Source: an uncultured Clostridia bacterium (lineage in GTDB: Bacteria > Bacillota > Clostridia > Oscillospirales > Feifaniaceae). Taken from it: a stretch of DNA of 54,007 nt. The translations under genes and the position numbers were made by a program. Below are positions 27,180 through 36,160 of this stretch, one piece after another. The stretch covers positions 1-54,007 of the forward strand of contig CAJFTX010000005.1 of assembly GCA_904420075.1 (NCBI GenBank). Reading direction: 5' to 3'. Every line of letters begins with the position of its first letter. Within the stretch, counting starts at the first letter, position 1. Below the pieces are notes generated by a model, which worked only from the letters and a program-made list of their open reading frames with translations, did not search any database and was not told the DNA's origin.

Positions 27180-28688
27180 ATGGCTTACTACTTCAGCGAA
27201 CCCTCTCACACCTTTGGTGAATATCTACTTGTGCCGGGCTATTCCTCGAGCGAATGCGTGCCGGCAAAGGTGAACCTGGAGACGCCGGTGGTGAAGTTTA
27301 AGAAGGGCGAGCAGCCCGCGCTTAAGATGAATATTCCGCTCACGAGCGCGATCATGCAGTCGGTCTCGGACGACAGGATGGCCATCGCGCTTGCGAAGGA
27401 GGGCGGCATCTCCTTTATTTACGGCTCGCAGACGGTGGAGAACCAGGCGGCGATGGTCGCCCGGGTGAAGAGCTACAAGGCCGGCTTTGTGACGAGCGAC
27501 TCGAACATCCAGCCGGATCAGACGCTGGCGGACATCCTGGCGCTGAAGGAGAAGACGGGGCACTCGACCGTGGCCGTCACCGAGGACGGCACCGCGACCG
27601 GCAAGCTGCTCGGCATCGTGACAAGCAGAGACTACCGGGTGTCGCGGATGGACCCGTCGGAGAAGGTTGCGAACTTCATGACCCCGTTTTGCGACCTCAT
27701 CTGCGCGGACGAGTCCACAAGTCTCAAGGACGCCAACGACATCATCTGGGAGCACAAGCTCAACTCCCTGCCGCTGATCGACAAGAATCAGAACCTGCGC
27801 TATCTTGTCTTCCGCAAGGACTACTCCTCCCACAAGGAGAACACCCTCGAGCTGCTCGACAGCTCCAAGCGGTATGTGGTCGGCGCGGGGATCAACACGA
27901 GAGATTATGAGACCCGGGTGCCGGCGCTTGTGGAGGCGGGGGCGGACGTGCTCTGCATCGACTCGTCGGAGGGCTTCTCCGAGTGGCAGCAGCGCACCCT
28001 CGGCTGGATCCGCGCGAAGTACGGCGACACGGTGAAGGTCGGCGCGGGCAACGTGGTGGACAAGGAGGGCTTCCGCTTCCTGGCGGAGGCGGGCGCCGAC
28101 TTTATCAAGGTCGGCATCGGCGGCGGCTCGATCTGCATTACCAGAGAGCAGAAGGGCATCGGCCGCGGACAGGCCACCGCGCTGATCGACGTGGCGGAGG
28201 CGAGAGACGAGTACTTCGAGGAGACCGGAATTTATATCCCGATCTGCTCGGACGGCGGCATCGTCTACGACTACCACATGACGCTGGCGCTCGCGATGGG
28301 CGCGGATTTTCTGATGCTGGGGCGGTACTTCTCGCGCTTTGACGAGAGCCCCACCAACAAGGTCAACATCGGCGGCAACTACATGAAGGAATACTGGGGC
28401 GAGGGCTCCAACCGCGCGCGCAACTGGCAGCGGTACGACCTCGGGGGGGACGACAAGCTCTCCTTTGAGGAGGGTGTTGACTCCTATGTCCCCTACGCGG
28501 GCAGTCTGAAGGACAATGTGGGGCTGTCGCTCAAGAAGGTGCGCTCCACCATGTGCAACTGCGGCGTGCTCGACATCCCGAGCTTGCAGAAAAATGCGAA
28601 GATCACCCTCGTCTCGGCGACGAGCATCGTCGAGGGCGGCTCGCACGACGTGCTGCTCAAGGACAGCAATACCGTAAACTTCAAATAG
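27180..28688 (+). CDS. guaB: IMP dehydrogenase
   Basis: Oxidises IMP to XMP with NAD, the rate-limiting step to guanine nucleotides. 502 residues. The catalytic loop is [17 protein letters not shown] with the active Cys at about 319; two CBS domains fill about 95-215 ([13 protein letters not shown] ... [13 protein letters not shown]). The TIM-barrel signature [12 protein letters not shown] and the flap region [12 protein letters not shown] are present. The N-terminal stretch ([18 protein letters not shown]) and the extended [15 protein letters not shown] loop belong to the divergent clostridial IMPDH form. Terminated by a strong hairpin at 28803. Confidence 0.94.
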   Translation: MAYYFSEPSHTFGEYLLVPGYSSSECVPAKVNLETPVVKFKKGEQPALKMNIPLTSAIMQSVSDDRMAIALAKEGGISFIYGSQTVENQAAMVARVKSYKAGFVTSDSNIQPDQTLADILALKEKTGHSTVAVTEDGTATGKLLGIVTSRDYRVSRMDPSEKVANFMTPFCDLICADESTSLKDANDIIWEHKLNSLPLIDKNQNLRYLVFRKDYSSHKENTLELLDSSKRYVVGAGINTRDYETRVPALVEAGADVLCIDSSEGFSEWQQRTLGWIRAKYGDTVKVGAGNVVDKEGFRFLAEAGADFIKVGIGGGSICITREQKGIGRGQATALIDVAEARDEYFEETGIYIPICSDGGIVYDYHMTLALAMGADFLMLGRYFSRFDESPTNKVNIGGNYMKEYWGEGSNRARNWQRYDLGGDDKLSFEEGVDSYVPYAGSLKDNVGLSLKKVRSTMCNCGVLDIPSLQKNAKITLVSATSIVEGGSHDVLLKDSNTVNFK

Positions 28689-28802
28689 AGAGAAAAGAAA
28701 TGCTCCCCGGCGGCCCCGATATCATTTTGCAGCGTGTGAAGCGGCCGGGAAAAGAAACCTCTTTTTCACTTGAATCGGACCGTTTTATGACGGAATCACA
28801 GA

Positions 28803-28837
28803 GAAAAAGAACCGGGTCTCCGACCCGGTTCTTTTTC
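28803..28837 (+). terminator. Terminator after guaB
   Basis: A perfect 16-bp inverted repeat with arms GAAAAAGAACCGGGTC and its complement, loop TCC; the T run is part of the second arm. The following 28838-29052 contains no gene that can be supported. Confidence 0.88.
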
Positions 28838-29052
28838 ATGGAATGGCGTTACGCCTGTGCGCGGTCCCGCAGGGCGGAGCGCGCGCTTGGTTGGGGCTTC
28901 GAAGATCTGGGGCGGGACTTGCCGCCCGCGGTGCCGCGCCCGGGACCCCGCCGGTGCGATACGATTCCCCCGCCGCAAACGTGGAGAGAGCCTCCTCGCG
29001 GCGGTGTTGGAAAAGGCCGCGCCCGCAGAACAGAGGGCGTCCCGCGCCGGGC

Positions 29053-29082
29053 AAAGGCCCCCGTCCAAGGACGGGGGCCTTT
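29053..29082 (-). terminator. Terminator hairpin after the M56 peptidase gene
   Basis: A 14-bp inverted repeat (AAAGGCCCCCGTCC and its complement) 13 bases beyond the stop of the minus-strand gene; only a short T run. Confidence 0.65.
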
Positions 29083-29094
29083 CCGATTGTTCTG

Positions 29095-30156
29095 TCAGGA
29101 GATGGTGTAGGAGACGAAGTCCTCCGACACCTGCTGCGCCGTGATCTGATAGGTCTCGCCGCCGGAGGGGACGGAGATGCTCTCGCCCGGCGAGAGCTCG
29201 AGGATCTGTCCGTCCGGGAGGGTGAGCGCCTGTTCCGCAGGAGAGGCGTCCGACCGCATGTGCTCGGCTGTTCCGGCCGGCGCGGTGGTTTCAGAGAGGC
29301 TGAAGTCGGTGGCAAAGGCGGTAATCGCCCCCGCAGAGATGAGCAGCGCGGCGGCGAGCCCGCCGAAGGTGAATCTTTTTAGAGTCATAATCGCACGAAT
29401 CCTTTCTTCGGTTTTGTTTTTACAGAAATGTGTTTCAAGGGGAGAAAAGCCGGTTTTTCGTTCCTCCAGACGGATGAGCTCCCGCGCGTAGGAAGCGCGG
29501 CTTGAGAGAACGCACCGGAGCAGCACCTGCTCGTCGCAGGAGAGCTTCAAATCGCGGCAGCCGAGCCGGTAGAGCAGCCAGACGCAGGGATTCCACCAGA
29601 GCAGACAGAGCGCCGTAAGCAGAAGGAGCCGGTAGAGCGTGTGAAATCTGCGAATGTGGCAGAACTCATGCTCCAGCGTAAAAGAGAGCGCCTCCTCGGT
29701 GCAGACCTGCTTCGGCAGAAGAATCACCGGGCGGAACACCCCGTAAGTCAGCGGGGAGGAGAGCCGGTCCAGCACTCGCACCCGCACCTTCCGGCGCAGC
29801 GGATGCGCGGCGAGAAAGGCCTCCACCGACTCGTTTTCGCAGGGGAGCGCCTCGCGGTACTCCCGCAGACAGCCGAGATGCTGAAGCAGAAAATAGCAGA
29901 GGAGCAGTGCGCCCACCCCGCCGCAGAACAGCGGAAGTGGGGCGGACTGTGCGGCGGACTGCGCCACAGCGGCCTGAACGGGGAGCGAGACGGAGACCGC
30001 GGGCAGTGCAATGCCGTCAGGGACGGGCAGCACAAGCCGCAGCAGACAGAGCCCCCAGAGCGGGGGTAGCAGCCGTTTCGGCAGCCGGTGAAGCAGCGCC
30101 GCCCGCAGCCCGGCAATCACCAGAATGAGCAGCGAGGCGGAGAGAACGGCGTCCAT
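29095..30156 (-). CDS. BlaR1/MecR1-type M56 membrane metallopeptidase
   Basis: A 353-residue membrane zinc protease that would cleave or inactivate its partner repressor. Membrane segments near 5-22, 32-46, 76-92, 173-198 and 264-282; zinc motif HEFCH at 163-167 in the cytoplasmic loop and the third ligand in SCDEQ near 206-210. After the last membrane helix only about 70 residues remain. The penicillin-binding sensor domain of true BlaR1 is thus missing, so the signal sensed must differ from beta-lactams bound in the classic way. It follows the BlaI-type repressor gene with a 9-base gap (one operon). Confidence 0.88.
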   Translation of the reverse strand: MDAVLSASLLILVIAGLRAALLHRLPKRLLPPLWGLCLLRLVLPVPDGIALPAVSVSLPVQAAVAQSAAQSAPLPLFCGGVGALLLCYFLLQHLGCLREYREALPCENESVEAFLAAHPLRRKVRVRVLDRLSSPLTYGVFRPVILLPKQVCTEEALSFTLEHEFCHIRRFHTLYRLLLLTALCLLWWNPCVWLLYRLGCRDLKLSCDEQVLLRCVLSSRASYARELIRLEERKTGFSPLETHFCKNKTEERIRAIMTLKRFTFGGLAAALLISAGAITAFATDFSLSETTAPAGTAEHMRSDASPAEQALTLPDGQILELSPGESISVPSGGETYQITAQQVSEDFVSYTIS

Positions 30157-30165
30157 ATTACCACC

Positions 30166-30525
30166 TCACTCCAGCTGATCGACCAGCTCCCGGAGCCGTC
30201 TGATCTCCTGCGCCGAGAGTTTGCGCCCGCCCAGCAGCGAGGCGACAAGCCGGTCGGCCGAGCCGTCAAACAGCCGGTCGATCAGCTCCGCGGTCTCAAA
30301 CTGCTGCGCCTCCTCGCGCGTGACGAGCGGCCGGCAGAAAAAGCCGGGCTCCCTCCGCGCGATCACGCCCTTGTCGATACATTTTTTGATAACCGTATAC
30401 GTAGTCGTCTTACTCCAGCCGGTCTTCTCGCGGCAGAGTTCGGCGAGCTGCTTGGCCGACAGCTCCCCCTCCGCCCAGAGAAGCTCCAGCAGCTTCAGCT
30501 CCGAGTCAAACAGTTTTTGCTCCAT
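30166..30525 (-). CDS. BlaI/MecI/CopY-family repressor
   Basis: A 119-residue winged-helix repressor (DSELKLLELLWAEGELSAKQLAEL; recognition helix WSKTTTYTVIKKCIDKG) with a C-terminal dimer helix cut by the partner protease. AAGGAGGTG precedes the ATG. The promoter in front contains two inverted repeats built on TTCTAT/ATAGAA, which are the likely binding sites, so the pair regulates itself. No beta-lactamase or copper gene lies close by; the regulated target is unknown. Confidence 0.92.
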   Translation of the reverse strand: MEQKLFDSELKLLELLWAEGELSAKQLAELCREKTGWSKTTTYTVIKKCIDKGVIARREPGFFCRPLVTREEAQQFETAELIDRLFDGSADRLVASLLGGRKLSAQEIRRLRELVDQLE

Positions 30526-30542
30526 TCAGAGCACCTCCTTTT

Positions 30543-30560
30543 ATTCTATTGCAATAGAAT
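30543..30560 (-). promoter_or_regulatory. Operator, perfect palindrome
   Basis: ATTCTATTGCAATAGAAT, an 18-base perfect palindrome between the -10 and the ribosome site of the BlaI-type gene. It matches the style of BlaI/MecI operators. Confidence 0.8.
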
Positions 30561-30566
30561 ATCTTT

Positions 30567-30595
30567 GTTCTATCGGAGTAGAATGAAAAAGTCAA
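30567..30595 (-). promoter_or_regulatory. Promoter of the BlaI/M56 operon with second operator
   Basis: Read on the minus strand: TTGACT (30595-30590), 17 bases, TAGAAC (30572-30567). An imperfect palindrome TTCTATCG/GAGTAGAA (30568-30583) overlaps the -10, so a bound repressor would block polymerase. Confidence 0.75.
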
Positions 30596-30626
30596 GCGGA
30601 TCACGAAAAGTTCACAAAAGAAAACA

Positions 30627-30649
30627 TCCCCCTTTTTGAAAAAGGGGGA
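30627..30649. terminator. Bidirectional hairpin
   Basis: TCCCCCTTTTT and its complement separated by one base. On either strand the stem contains a T run. It separates the BlaI promoter from the abrB terminator. Confidence 0.4.
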
Positions 30650-30746
30650 CATACAGCGGCAAGGGGGTGAAGCGCGGCGGTGGAGGAGACGAGACGTCTA
30701 CCCCCGCCGCGCGAGCCTACGGGGGACCTCTGAGACTTTTGCGCAG

Positions 30747-30787
30747 AAAAAGAAAAGATCCCTCCGGCGGAGCCGGACGGACCTTTT
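30747..30787 (-). terminator. Terminator of the AbrB-type gene
   Basis: On the minus strand an imperfect stem (AAGGTCCGTCCGGC with GCCGGAGGGATCTT) is followed by a T-rich run, right after the stop codon. Confidence 0.7.
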
Positions 30788-30788
30788 C

Positions 30789-31028
30789 TTACTTCCTCAG
30801 ATCATTGAGGCAGTTTTCGCAGACGACCTTGCCCTTGAAAGTCGTGGTGTTCATGTGCTCGCCGCAGAAGACACAGGAGGGCTGATATTTCTTCAGAATA
30901 ATATTCTGACCCTCAACATATATCTCTATGGGATCCTTGTGGGCGATTCCGAGCGTATGCCGGATCTCGATGGGTAGCACAACTCTGCCGAGCTCGTCGA
31001 TTTTGCGAATGATTCCGGTTGATTTCAT
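30789..31028 (-). CDS. AbrB-family transition-state regulator
   Basis: A 79-residue protein with the AbrB/SpoVT swapped-hairpin domain (STGIIRKIDELGRVVLP at 3-19, IEIYVEGQNIILKKY at 34-48). The second half has four Cys (C52, C55, C70, C73) in CVFCGEH...CENC, likely a small zinc-binding element as in other clostridial AbrB proteins. In spore formers AbrB represses stationary-phase and sporulation genes. The start ATG at 31028 follows AGGAGG; the open frame further upstream is promoter. It is divergent from spmA. Confidence 0.92.
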   Translation of the reverse strand: MKSTGIIRKIDELGRVVLPIEIRHTLGIAHKDPIEIYVEGQNIILKKYQPSCVFCGEHMNTTTFKGKVVCENCLNDLRK

Positions 31029-31054
31029 ACAAACAACCCTCCTTATTACAATCC

Positions 31055-31083
31055 AATTTATCATTTTTTTCCGGATTCGTCAA
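31055..31083 (-). promoter_or_regulatory. Promoter of the AbrB-type gene
   Basis: On the minus strand TTGACG (31083-31078), 17 bases, TAAATT (31060-31055), about 26 bases before the start codon. Confidence 0.75.
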
Positions 31084-31115
31084 CTTCCAAAATATTCTTT
31101 TTTGAGGTGATTTTT

Positions 31116-31727
31116 TTGCTTAATTGGATCTGGGCCGCGCTGATCGGGCTTGCGGTGCTCTGCGGAGCGGTGACCGGCCGGATGCCCAAAGTCGCTTCAG
31201 CCGCGGTGTCCGGGGCTTCTGAGGCGGTCGAGCTGCTGCTCTCGATCGGGGGGATGATGCTGCTCTGGAACGGTCTGATGGAGGTTGGAGAGAAAGCGGG
31301 ACTCGTCAGAATTTTTTCAAAAGCGGTCTATCCGCTTCTAAAATTCCTCTTTCCGGACGCTTACCGCGACCGAAAGGCGATGGACGCGGTGTCGATGAAC
31401 ATGGCCGCGAATTTTCTGGGGCTCGGCAATGCGGCGACCCCGCTCGGCATCCGGGCGGTGGGGGAGCTGAAGCGGCTCGGCGGAGGAAAGGCGGAGGCCA
31501 CGAGGAGCATGTCGATGTTCATCCTCATCAACACCGCCTCGATCCAGTTTTTGCCGACGACGGTGGCGGCGCTGCGCGCGGCCCAGGGGTCCAAAAGTCC
31601 GTTTGAGATTCTGCCGGCGGTCTGGCTGACCTCGATTCTGGCGCTCGCGGTCGGGATCACTGCCGCGAAACTGTTTGAAAAACTCTCCGGGAGGTGTGGA
31701 AGATCGAGACGGTATCGGCCTATGTAA
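31116..31727 (+). CDS. spmA: Spore maturation protein A
   Basis: A nucleoside recognition-domain membrane protein needed for spore core dehydration. About 203 residues with several membrane helices; typical SpmA stretches are SIGGMMLLWNGLMEVGEKAG, AVSMNMAANFLGLGNAATP and MSMFILINTASIQFLPTT. I prefer the TTG at 31116 (starting MLNWIWAAL) because GAGGTGA lies 5 bases before it; the GTG at 31107 would lie inside that site. The gene overlaps spmB by 34 bases. Divergent from the AbrB-type gene across about 80 bases. Confidence 0.94.
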   Translation: MLNWIWAALIGLAVLCGAVTGRMPKVASAAVSGASEAVELLLSIGGMMLLWNGLMEVGEKAGLVRIFSKAVYPLLKFLFPDAYRDRKAMDAVSMNMAANFLGLGNAATPLGIRAVGELKRLGGGKAEATRSMSMFILINTASIQFLPTTVAALRAAQGSKSPFEILPAVWLTSILALAVGITAAKLFEKLSGRCGRSRRYRPM

Positions 31728-32224
31728 TGCCCTGCGTTCTGGTGCTGTTTTTGGGGGCGGGGCTCTGGAAGCGGCAGCCGGTGTTCGACCAGTTTCTCTG
31801 CGGGGCAAAAGGGGGACTCCGGGTGGTGGCGCAGCTGGCGCCGACCCTGGTGGGGCTTCTGACGGCGGTTGCGATGTTCAAGGCGTCGGGGGCGGTCGAT
31901 CTGCTGACAGGGCTTCTGCGCCCCGCGCTTGAACTTGTCGGTGTGCCGGCGGAGATGACGCCGCTTCTGGTGCTGCGTCCGGTGACCGGGAGCGGCTCGA
32001 TCGCGATTCTGTCGAACATTTTGCAAAATTGCGGGCCGGACAGTATGGTCGGCCGGATGGCCTCTGTGGTGCTCGCATCGACCGAGACCACCTTCTACAC
32101 CGTCGCGGTCTACTTCGGAGCCGCGGGGGTCAAAAAAACGGGCTACACGGTGCCCGCCGCACTCTGTGCGGATGCGGCGGGCTTTCTCGGGGCCTGCTTC
32201 TTTGTGCGGCTGCTCTTCTCCTAG
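31694..32224 (+). CDS. spmB: Spore maturation protein B
   Basis: Partner of SpmA; 176 residues, about five membrane helices, with LAPTLVGLLTAVAMFKASGAVD, LRPVTGSGSIAIL and STETTFYTVAVYFGAAGVKK, all typical. The GTG at 31694 keeps the full first helix; an ATG at 31727 overlapping the spmA stop is the alternative but would shorten it. spmA and spmB together mark the organism as an endospore former. Confidence 0.94.
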   Translation: MWKIETVSAYVMPCVLVLFLGAGLWKRQPVFDQFLCGAKGGLRVVAQLAPTLVGLLTAVAMFKASGAVDLLTGLLRPALELVGVPAEMTPLLVLRPVTGSGSIAILSNILQNCGPDSMVGRMASVVLASTETTFYTVAVYFGAAGVKKTGYTVPAALCADAAGFLGACFFVRLLFS

Positions 32225-32236
32225 AGCGGCCGTCTT

Positions 32237-34207
32237 TTAGTTGTTGGCGCTTGTGATCTTGTAGTAGGTGCGGGCGGTGATGAGGTAGACCGCGGTGTAG
32301 ATGAGGGCGAAGGCCAGCATCACGCCGACGAGGCAGAGCACATACAGCCCGGTGTTGGTCATCGAGAAGAGCAGCAGCAGCTGCCGGATGACGTTGAAGG
32401 CGACCGCGAGGTGCAGAAAGGCGGCCAGCAGCGGCAGGAAGAAGACCATCAGGATCTGCGAATGGATGCTCGACTTGATCTCCCGGCGGCTCATGCCCAC
32501 CTTGCGCATGATCTGGAAGCGGCGGCGGTCGTCGTATCCCTCGGAGACCTGCTTGTAGTAGATGATGAGCACCGTCACCATCAGGAAGAGGAAGCCGAGC
32601 AGAATCCCGACGAAGAACAGCCCGCCGTAGAGGCTGTAGAACTCGTCGGCCGCGGCCGGACGGGAGGAGAAGGAGAAGCCCGATTCGTTCTCGCGCAGCG
32701 CGGCCTGAAGCGCGTCGGAGAAGGGGAAAAGCTCCCTGTCCGGCTCGGAGAAGTCGAGATTGGTGGTGTAGGTGAGGCTGTCCTCCGCCGAGACGGCGGA
32801 GAAGAGCGCGCGGCAGTCGTCGAGCGAGGGCAGCACCCCGTAGCAATCGACCACCGTGCCCGCCAGCGTCTCGCCGGCGGCGTCCGAGTGCCGCTGGGCG
32901 ACCGGCAGCGTCCGCTCCCCGAAGGTGAGCGCGTCGAAGGGCAGATCCTCCTCGGAGCTCACATAGAGCAGCAGCTCGCCGTCGGAGGGGACCTCATCCC
33001 CGAGGAAGGAGGCGTCCTCCGCGGGCAGCAGCGAGAGCCGCAAAAAGAGGTCGCCCGGCTCGGGATTTTCCAGGGTATCGGAGTTTAACACCTCGCCGTT
33101 TCGCACGACGACAAAGCTGTTGTAGGCGCGGTAGGACTGGACGGTGCGCGGGGTCAGGCCCGTCTCCGCCTCGGCGGCGGCGAGCGCCTGCGTCCCGAGC
33201 GCCGCCGGATCGTCGACGCCGTCCACCGAGTAGGACAGGGCGTGGGGATAGTTGGTGTGGAGCGAGTCCTCCGCGCCCAGGTTGAGCGCGAGGGTGGTCG
33301 AGATGGTGACCAGCACCGCCGAGGAGAGCACGCAGATGAGCGCGAGCCCGGCGGCGTTCTGCTTCATCCGGTAGAGCATCCCGGAGACGGCGGCGAAGTG
33401 CCGCTTGTTGTAGTAGAATTTCTTATTTTTGCGCAGCAGCTTCAAAATGGCGATGCTCCCGGCGGTGAAGAGGCAGAAGGTGCCGACGATCACCAGCAGC
33501 ACCGCGATGAAGAAGATGCCGAGCGAATTTAAGGGATCACGCAGGGTGAGCGCGAGATAGTAGGCAAATCCCAGCGTGAGCACGCCGAGAATCGCGAGCG
33601 GCAGCCGGGTTTTCGGCTCGCGCTCGCCCGCCTCGCCCCCGTGCAGCAGCTCGATCGGCCGCGCCAGATGCACCTGCGCCAGATTGAAGAGCAGCGTCAG
33701 AAGGAAGATCGCGCCGAAGAGCACCGCCGTCACGGCGAGCGCCGCGGGCGGGATCTCAAAGCGGAAAGCGGTCTCGATGTGCAGCAGATTTAAGAGAACC
33801 GCGAAGAGCGCGCGGGAGACGAGAATGCCGAGCACGAGGCCGCCCACAAGGCTCGCGCCCGCGAGCAGCAGCGTCTCGCGCAGCATCAGTTTGCCGAGCT
33901 GACGCTTGCCCATGCCGAGGATGTTGTAGAGCCCGAGCTCCTTCTTGCGGCGCTTCATCAAAAAGCTGTTGGTATAGAAGAGGAAGATCGCGCCGAAGAG
34001 CGCCGTCACCACCGAGCCGAAGTTCAGCATCGAGGCGAGCGTCCGCCCGCCCCGCATCCCCTCTGCAAAGCCGGAATTGACCGAGAGGGAGTACATGATG
34101 TAGAAGAGGGCGACGGTGCAGATCGAGGAGATGAGATAGGGCAGAACGATCTGCCGGTTCTGCCGGAGCCCGCTCTTCGCGAGCCGGAAGTAGAAGCCCT
34201 TTTTCAC
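32237..34207 (-). CDS. FtsX-like ABC permease, BceB type
   Basis: A 656-residue permease with ten hydrophobic helices and a large extracellular domain (about residues 305-525) between helices 7 and 8, the plan of BceB/VraG. N-terminal LAKSGLRQNRQIVLPYL and KKELGLYNILGMGKRQLGKL are typical, as is FQIMRKVGMSRREIKSSI near the end. Such exporters give resistance to, and sense, peptide antibiotics acting on lipid II cycle intermediates. It overlaps its ATPase by four bases. The usual BceRS two-component genes are absent here. Confidence 0.9.
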   Translation of the reverse strand: MKKGFYFRLAKSGLRQNRQIVLPYLISSICTVALFYIMYSLSVNSGFAEGMRGGRTLASMLNFGSVVTALFGAIFLFYTNSFLMKRRKKELGLYNILGMGKRQLGKLMLRETLLLAGASLVGGLVLGILVSRALFAVLLNLLHIETAFRFEIPPAALAVTAVLFGAIFLLTLLFNLAQVHLARPIELLHGGEAGEREPKTRLPLAILGVLTLGFAYYLALTLRDPLNSLGIFFIAVLLVIVGTFCLFTAGSIAILKLLRKNKKFYYNKRHFAAVSGMLYRMKQNAAGLALICVLSSAVLVTISTTLALNLGAEDSLHTNYPHALSYSVDGVDDPAALGTQALAAAEAETGLTPRTVQSYRAYNSFVVVRNGEVLNSDTLENPEPGDLFLRLSLLPAEDASFLGDEVPSDGELLLYVSSEEDLPFDALTFGERTLPVAQRHSDAAGETLAGTVVDCYGVLPSLDDCRALFSAVSAEDSLTYTTNLDFSEPDRELFPFSDALQAALRENESGFSFSSRPAAADEFYSLYGGLFFVGILLGFLFLMVTVLIIYYKQVSEGYDDRRRFQIMRKVGMSRREIKSSIHSQILMVFFLPLLAAFLHLAVAFNVIRQLLLLFSMTNTGLYVLCLVGVMLAFALIYTAVYLITARTYYKITSANN

Positions 34208-34965
34208 GCCCGGTCACCTCCGGTTTCGAGTGCGGCGCGCGCCTCGGTGATCCGCTGATAGAACCGGTCGGGGCGCTCCCCCGCGCGGGAGAGCTCGCTG
34301 CCGACCACGCCGTCCTTGATGAAGAGCACCCGGTCGGCCACCGAGGCGGCGCGGACGCTGTGGGTGACCATGAGGATGGTCTGTCCGTCGGCGCTGATCT
34401 GCCCGAAGAGGTCGAGCAGGCTGTCCGCCGAGCGGGAGTCGAGCGCGCCGGTCGGCTCGTCCGCGAGGACCAGCTTCGGCCCGGTGATCAGCGCTCGGGC
34501 GACGGCGGCGCGCTGCTTCTGGCCGCCCGAGACCTCATAGGGGAACTTGTCCCGGATCTCGGTGATGCCGAGCTTCGCCGCGAGCGGCCGGAAGCGGGCC
34601 TCCATCTCCTTGTAGGGCCGGTCGGAGAGCACGAGCGGCAGAAAGACGTTGTCCTTGATCGAGAAGTTGTCGAGCAGGTTGAAATCCTGAAAGACAAAGC
34701 CGAGGTTCTCCCGCCGGAAGGTGGACAGCGCGCGGTCGGGGATGCCGGAGAGCGGCTTGCCCGAGAGCAGCACCTCGCCGCCGGTCGGCCGGTCGAGCGA
34801 GGCGAGGATGTTTAAAAGGGTGGTCTTGCCCGATCCGGACTCGCCCATGATTGCCACAAACTCCCCCTCCGAGACGGCGAAGCTGACGCCGGTGAGCGCC
34901 TGCACCTTGTTGCCGCCGAAGCGGGTGGTATATGTTTTTTTGAGATCTTTCACTTCGAGTAACAT
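34204..34965 (-). CDS. ABC transporter ATPase, BceA type
   Basis: A 253-residue ATPase of the MacB/BceA group: Walker A GESGSGKTT, Q-loop VFQDFNLLDNFS, signature VSGGQKQR, Walker B LVLADEPTGALD, switch His in MVTHS. It powers the adjacent BceB-like permease. The ATG at 34965 has an AGGAGAACC ribosome site. Confidence 0.94.
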   Translation of the reverse strand: MLLEVKDLKKTYTTRFGGNKVQALTGVSFAVSEGEFVAIMGESGSGKTTLLNILASLDRPTGGEVLLSGKPLSGIPDRALSTFRRENLGFVFQDFNLLDNFSIKDNVFLPLVLSDRPYKEMEARFRPLAAKLGITEIRDKFPYEVSGGQKQRAAVARALITGPKLVLADEPTGALDSRSADSLLDLFGQISADGQTILMVTHSVRAASVADRVLFIKDGVVGSELSRAGERPDRFYQRITEARAALETGGDRA

Positions 34966-35099
34966 AGCGGTTCTCCTTTTTTTGATTCCGGGGAAACGGG
35001 AGCTCTGCCGTCCCCCTCTGCCTCTATCTATGACGGAGAAGCGGAGTAGCGCTCTTCAAAAAAATGAAAAGCGGCGGTGCGCGGGTAGTTGGTCCGAAG

Positions 35100-35138
35100 A
35101 AAAAACAGCCGCAAGTCGCGGGAGCGACTTGCGGCTGT
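35100..35138 (-). terminator. Terminator after rsmI
   Basis: On the minus strand a 15-bp stem (ACAGCCGCAAGTCGC and complement) is followed by at least six T. Confidence 0.88.
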
Positions 35139-35212
35139 ATCTGTCCCGGCCGGGGAGGGGGAAAGCGGCGGGAGTCCGGGCCTTTCACCCGCATCTCTCA
35201 CCTGGCCGGGCG

Positions 35213-36055
35213 CTATTTCTCCTCGAGCAGCAGCTTGTAGAGCTCGTTTCTGGGGAGGCCGGTCTCCTCCGCCGCCCGGCGCAGGCACTCGTTTTTGGAG
35301 AGGCCCTGCTCGCGATACTTCGCGACCACCTCGGCGGCGCGCTCCGGGGTGAGCTGCGGGGCCTCCTCCGGCTCCGGCGCGCCCTCGACGACGAGGACAT
35401 ATTCCCCGAGCGGCTCGCGGGCCTTGTAATACTCCACCGCCTCCGAGAGGGTGAGACGCAGCACCTCCTCGTGGAGCTTTGTCAGCTCCCGGCAGATGGC
35501 GATCCGGCGGTCGCCGAAGGTCGCGAGAAAGTCCCGCAGGGTGCGGCGGAGCTTGTGCGGCGCCTCGTAAAAGAGCAGGGTGCGCCGCTCGTCCTTGATC
35601 TCGGCGAGGCGGTCGGTCCGGCTCTTGCGCGAGACCGAGAGAAAGCCCTCGAAGGCGAACCGCCCGGTCGGCAGGCCCGAGAGGGCGAGCGCCGTGACAA
35701 AGGCGGAGGGACCCGGCACCGAGTGCACGGGGATGCCCGCCTCCGCGCAGAGGCGCACGAGATCCTCGCCCGGGTCGGAGATGGCGGGCATCCCCGCGTC
35801 CGAGACGAGCGCGCAGCACTCGCCCGCCTTCAGCCGGGCGACGATCTCCGCCCCGCGCTCCCGCTGAATGTGACCGCGGTAGCTGATGAGCTGGTTTTTA
35901 ATCCCCTGGCTCGTCAGCAGCGCGCGGGTGACGCGGGTGTCCTCCGCGGCGATAAAGTCGGCCTCGCGGAGAATTTCGACCGCTCGGGGCGAGAGGTCGG
36001 AGAGATTGCCGATCGGGGTGCCCACGACATAGAGGGCGGGACGGGTGATAACCAT
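35213..36055 (-). CDS. rsmI: 16S rRNA (cytidine-1402 2'-O)-methyltransferase
   Basis: Methylates the ribose of C1402 in the decoding centre. 280 residues of the tetrapyrrole-methylase fold: LYVVGTPIGNLSDLSPRA at the start, AAEDTRVTRALL, ALVSDAGMPAISDPGEDLV and GPSAFVTALALSGLP. The C-terminal helical domain ends in PRNELYKLLLEEK as in the family. In Bacillus rsmI (yraL/yabC) lies next to the trmN6-like yabB gene; here a foreign-looking VOC gene sits between the two. Confidence 0.96.
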   Translation of the reverse strand: MVITRPALYVVGTPIGNLSDLSPRAVEILREADFIAAEDTRVTRALLTSQGIKNQLISYRGHIQRERGAEIVARLKAGECCALVSDAGMPAISDPGEDLVRLCAEAGIPVHSVPGPSAFVTALALSGLPTGRFAFEGFLSVSRKSRTDRLAEIKDERRTLLFYEAPHKLRRTLRDFLATFGDRRIAICRELTKLHEEVLRLTLSEAVEYYKAREPLGEYVLVVEGAPEPEEAPQLTPERAAEVVAKYREQGLSKNECLRRAAEETGLPRNELYKLLLEEK

Positions 36056-36160
36056 AGGGGTCTCCTTTCTGTGGGGGTGACAGGTGGGGGAGGGATGTCC
36101 TCCGCGGCGTGCGACTTTTGCCTGTGCGGGGAAGCAGATAAAACTCGATAAAAATCCGAT

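Noticed and set aside
27225-28646. 473-codon minus-strand frame opposite guaB
   Set aside because: IMP dehydrogenase on the plus strand explains the region fully.
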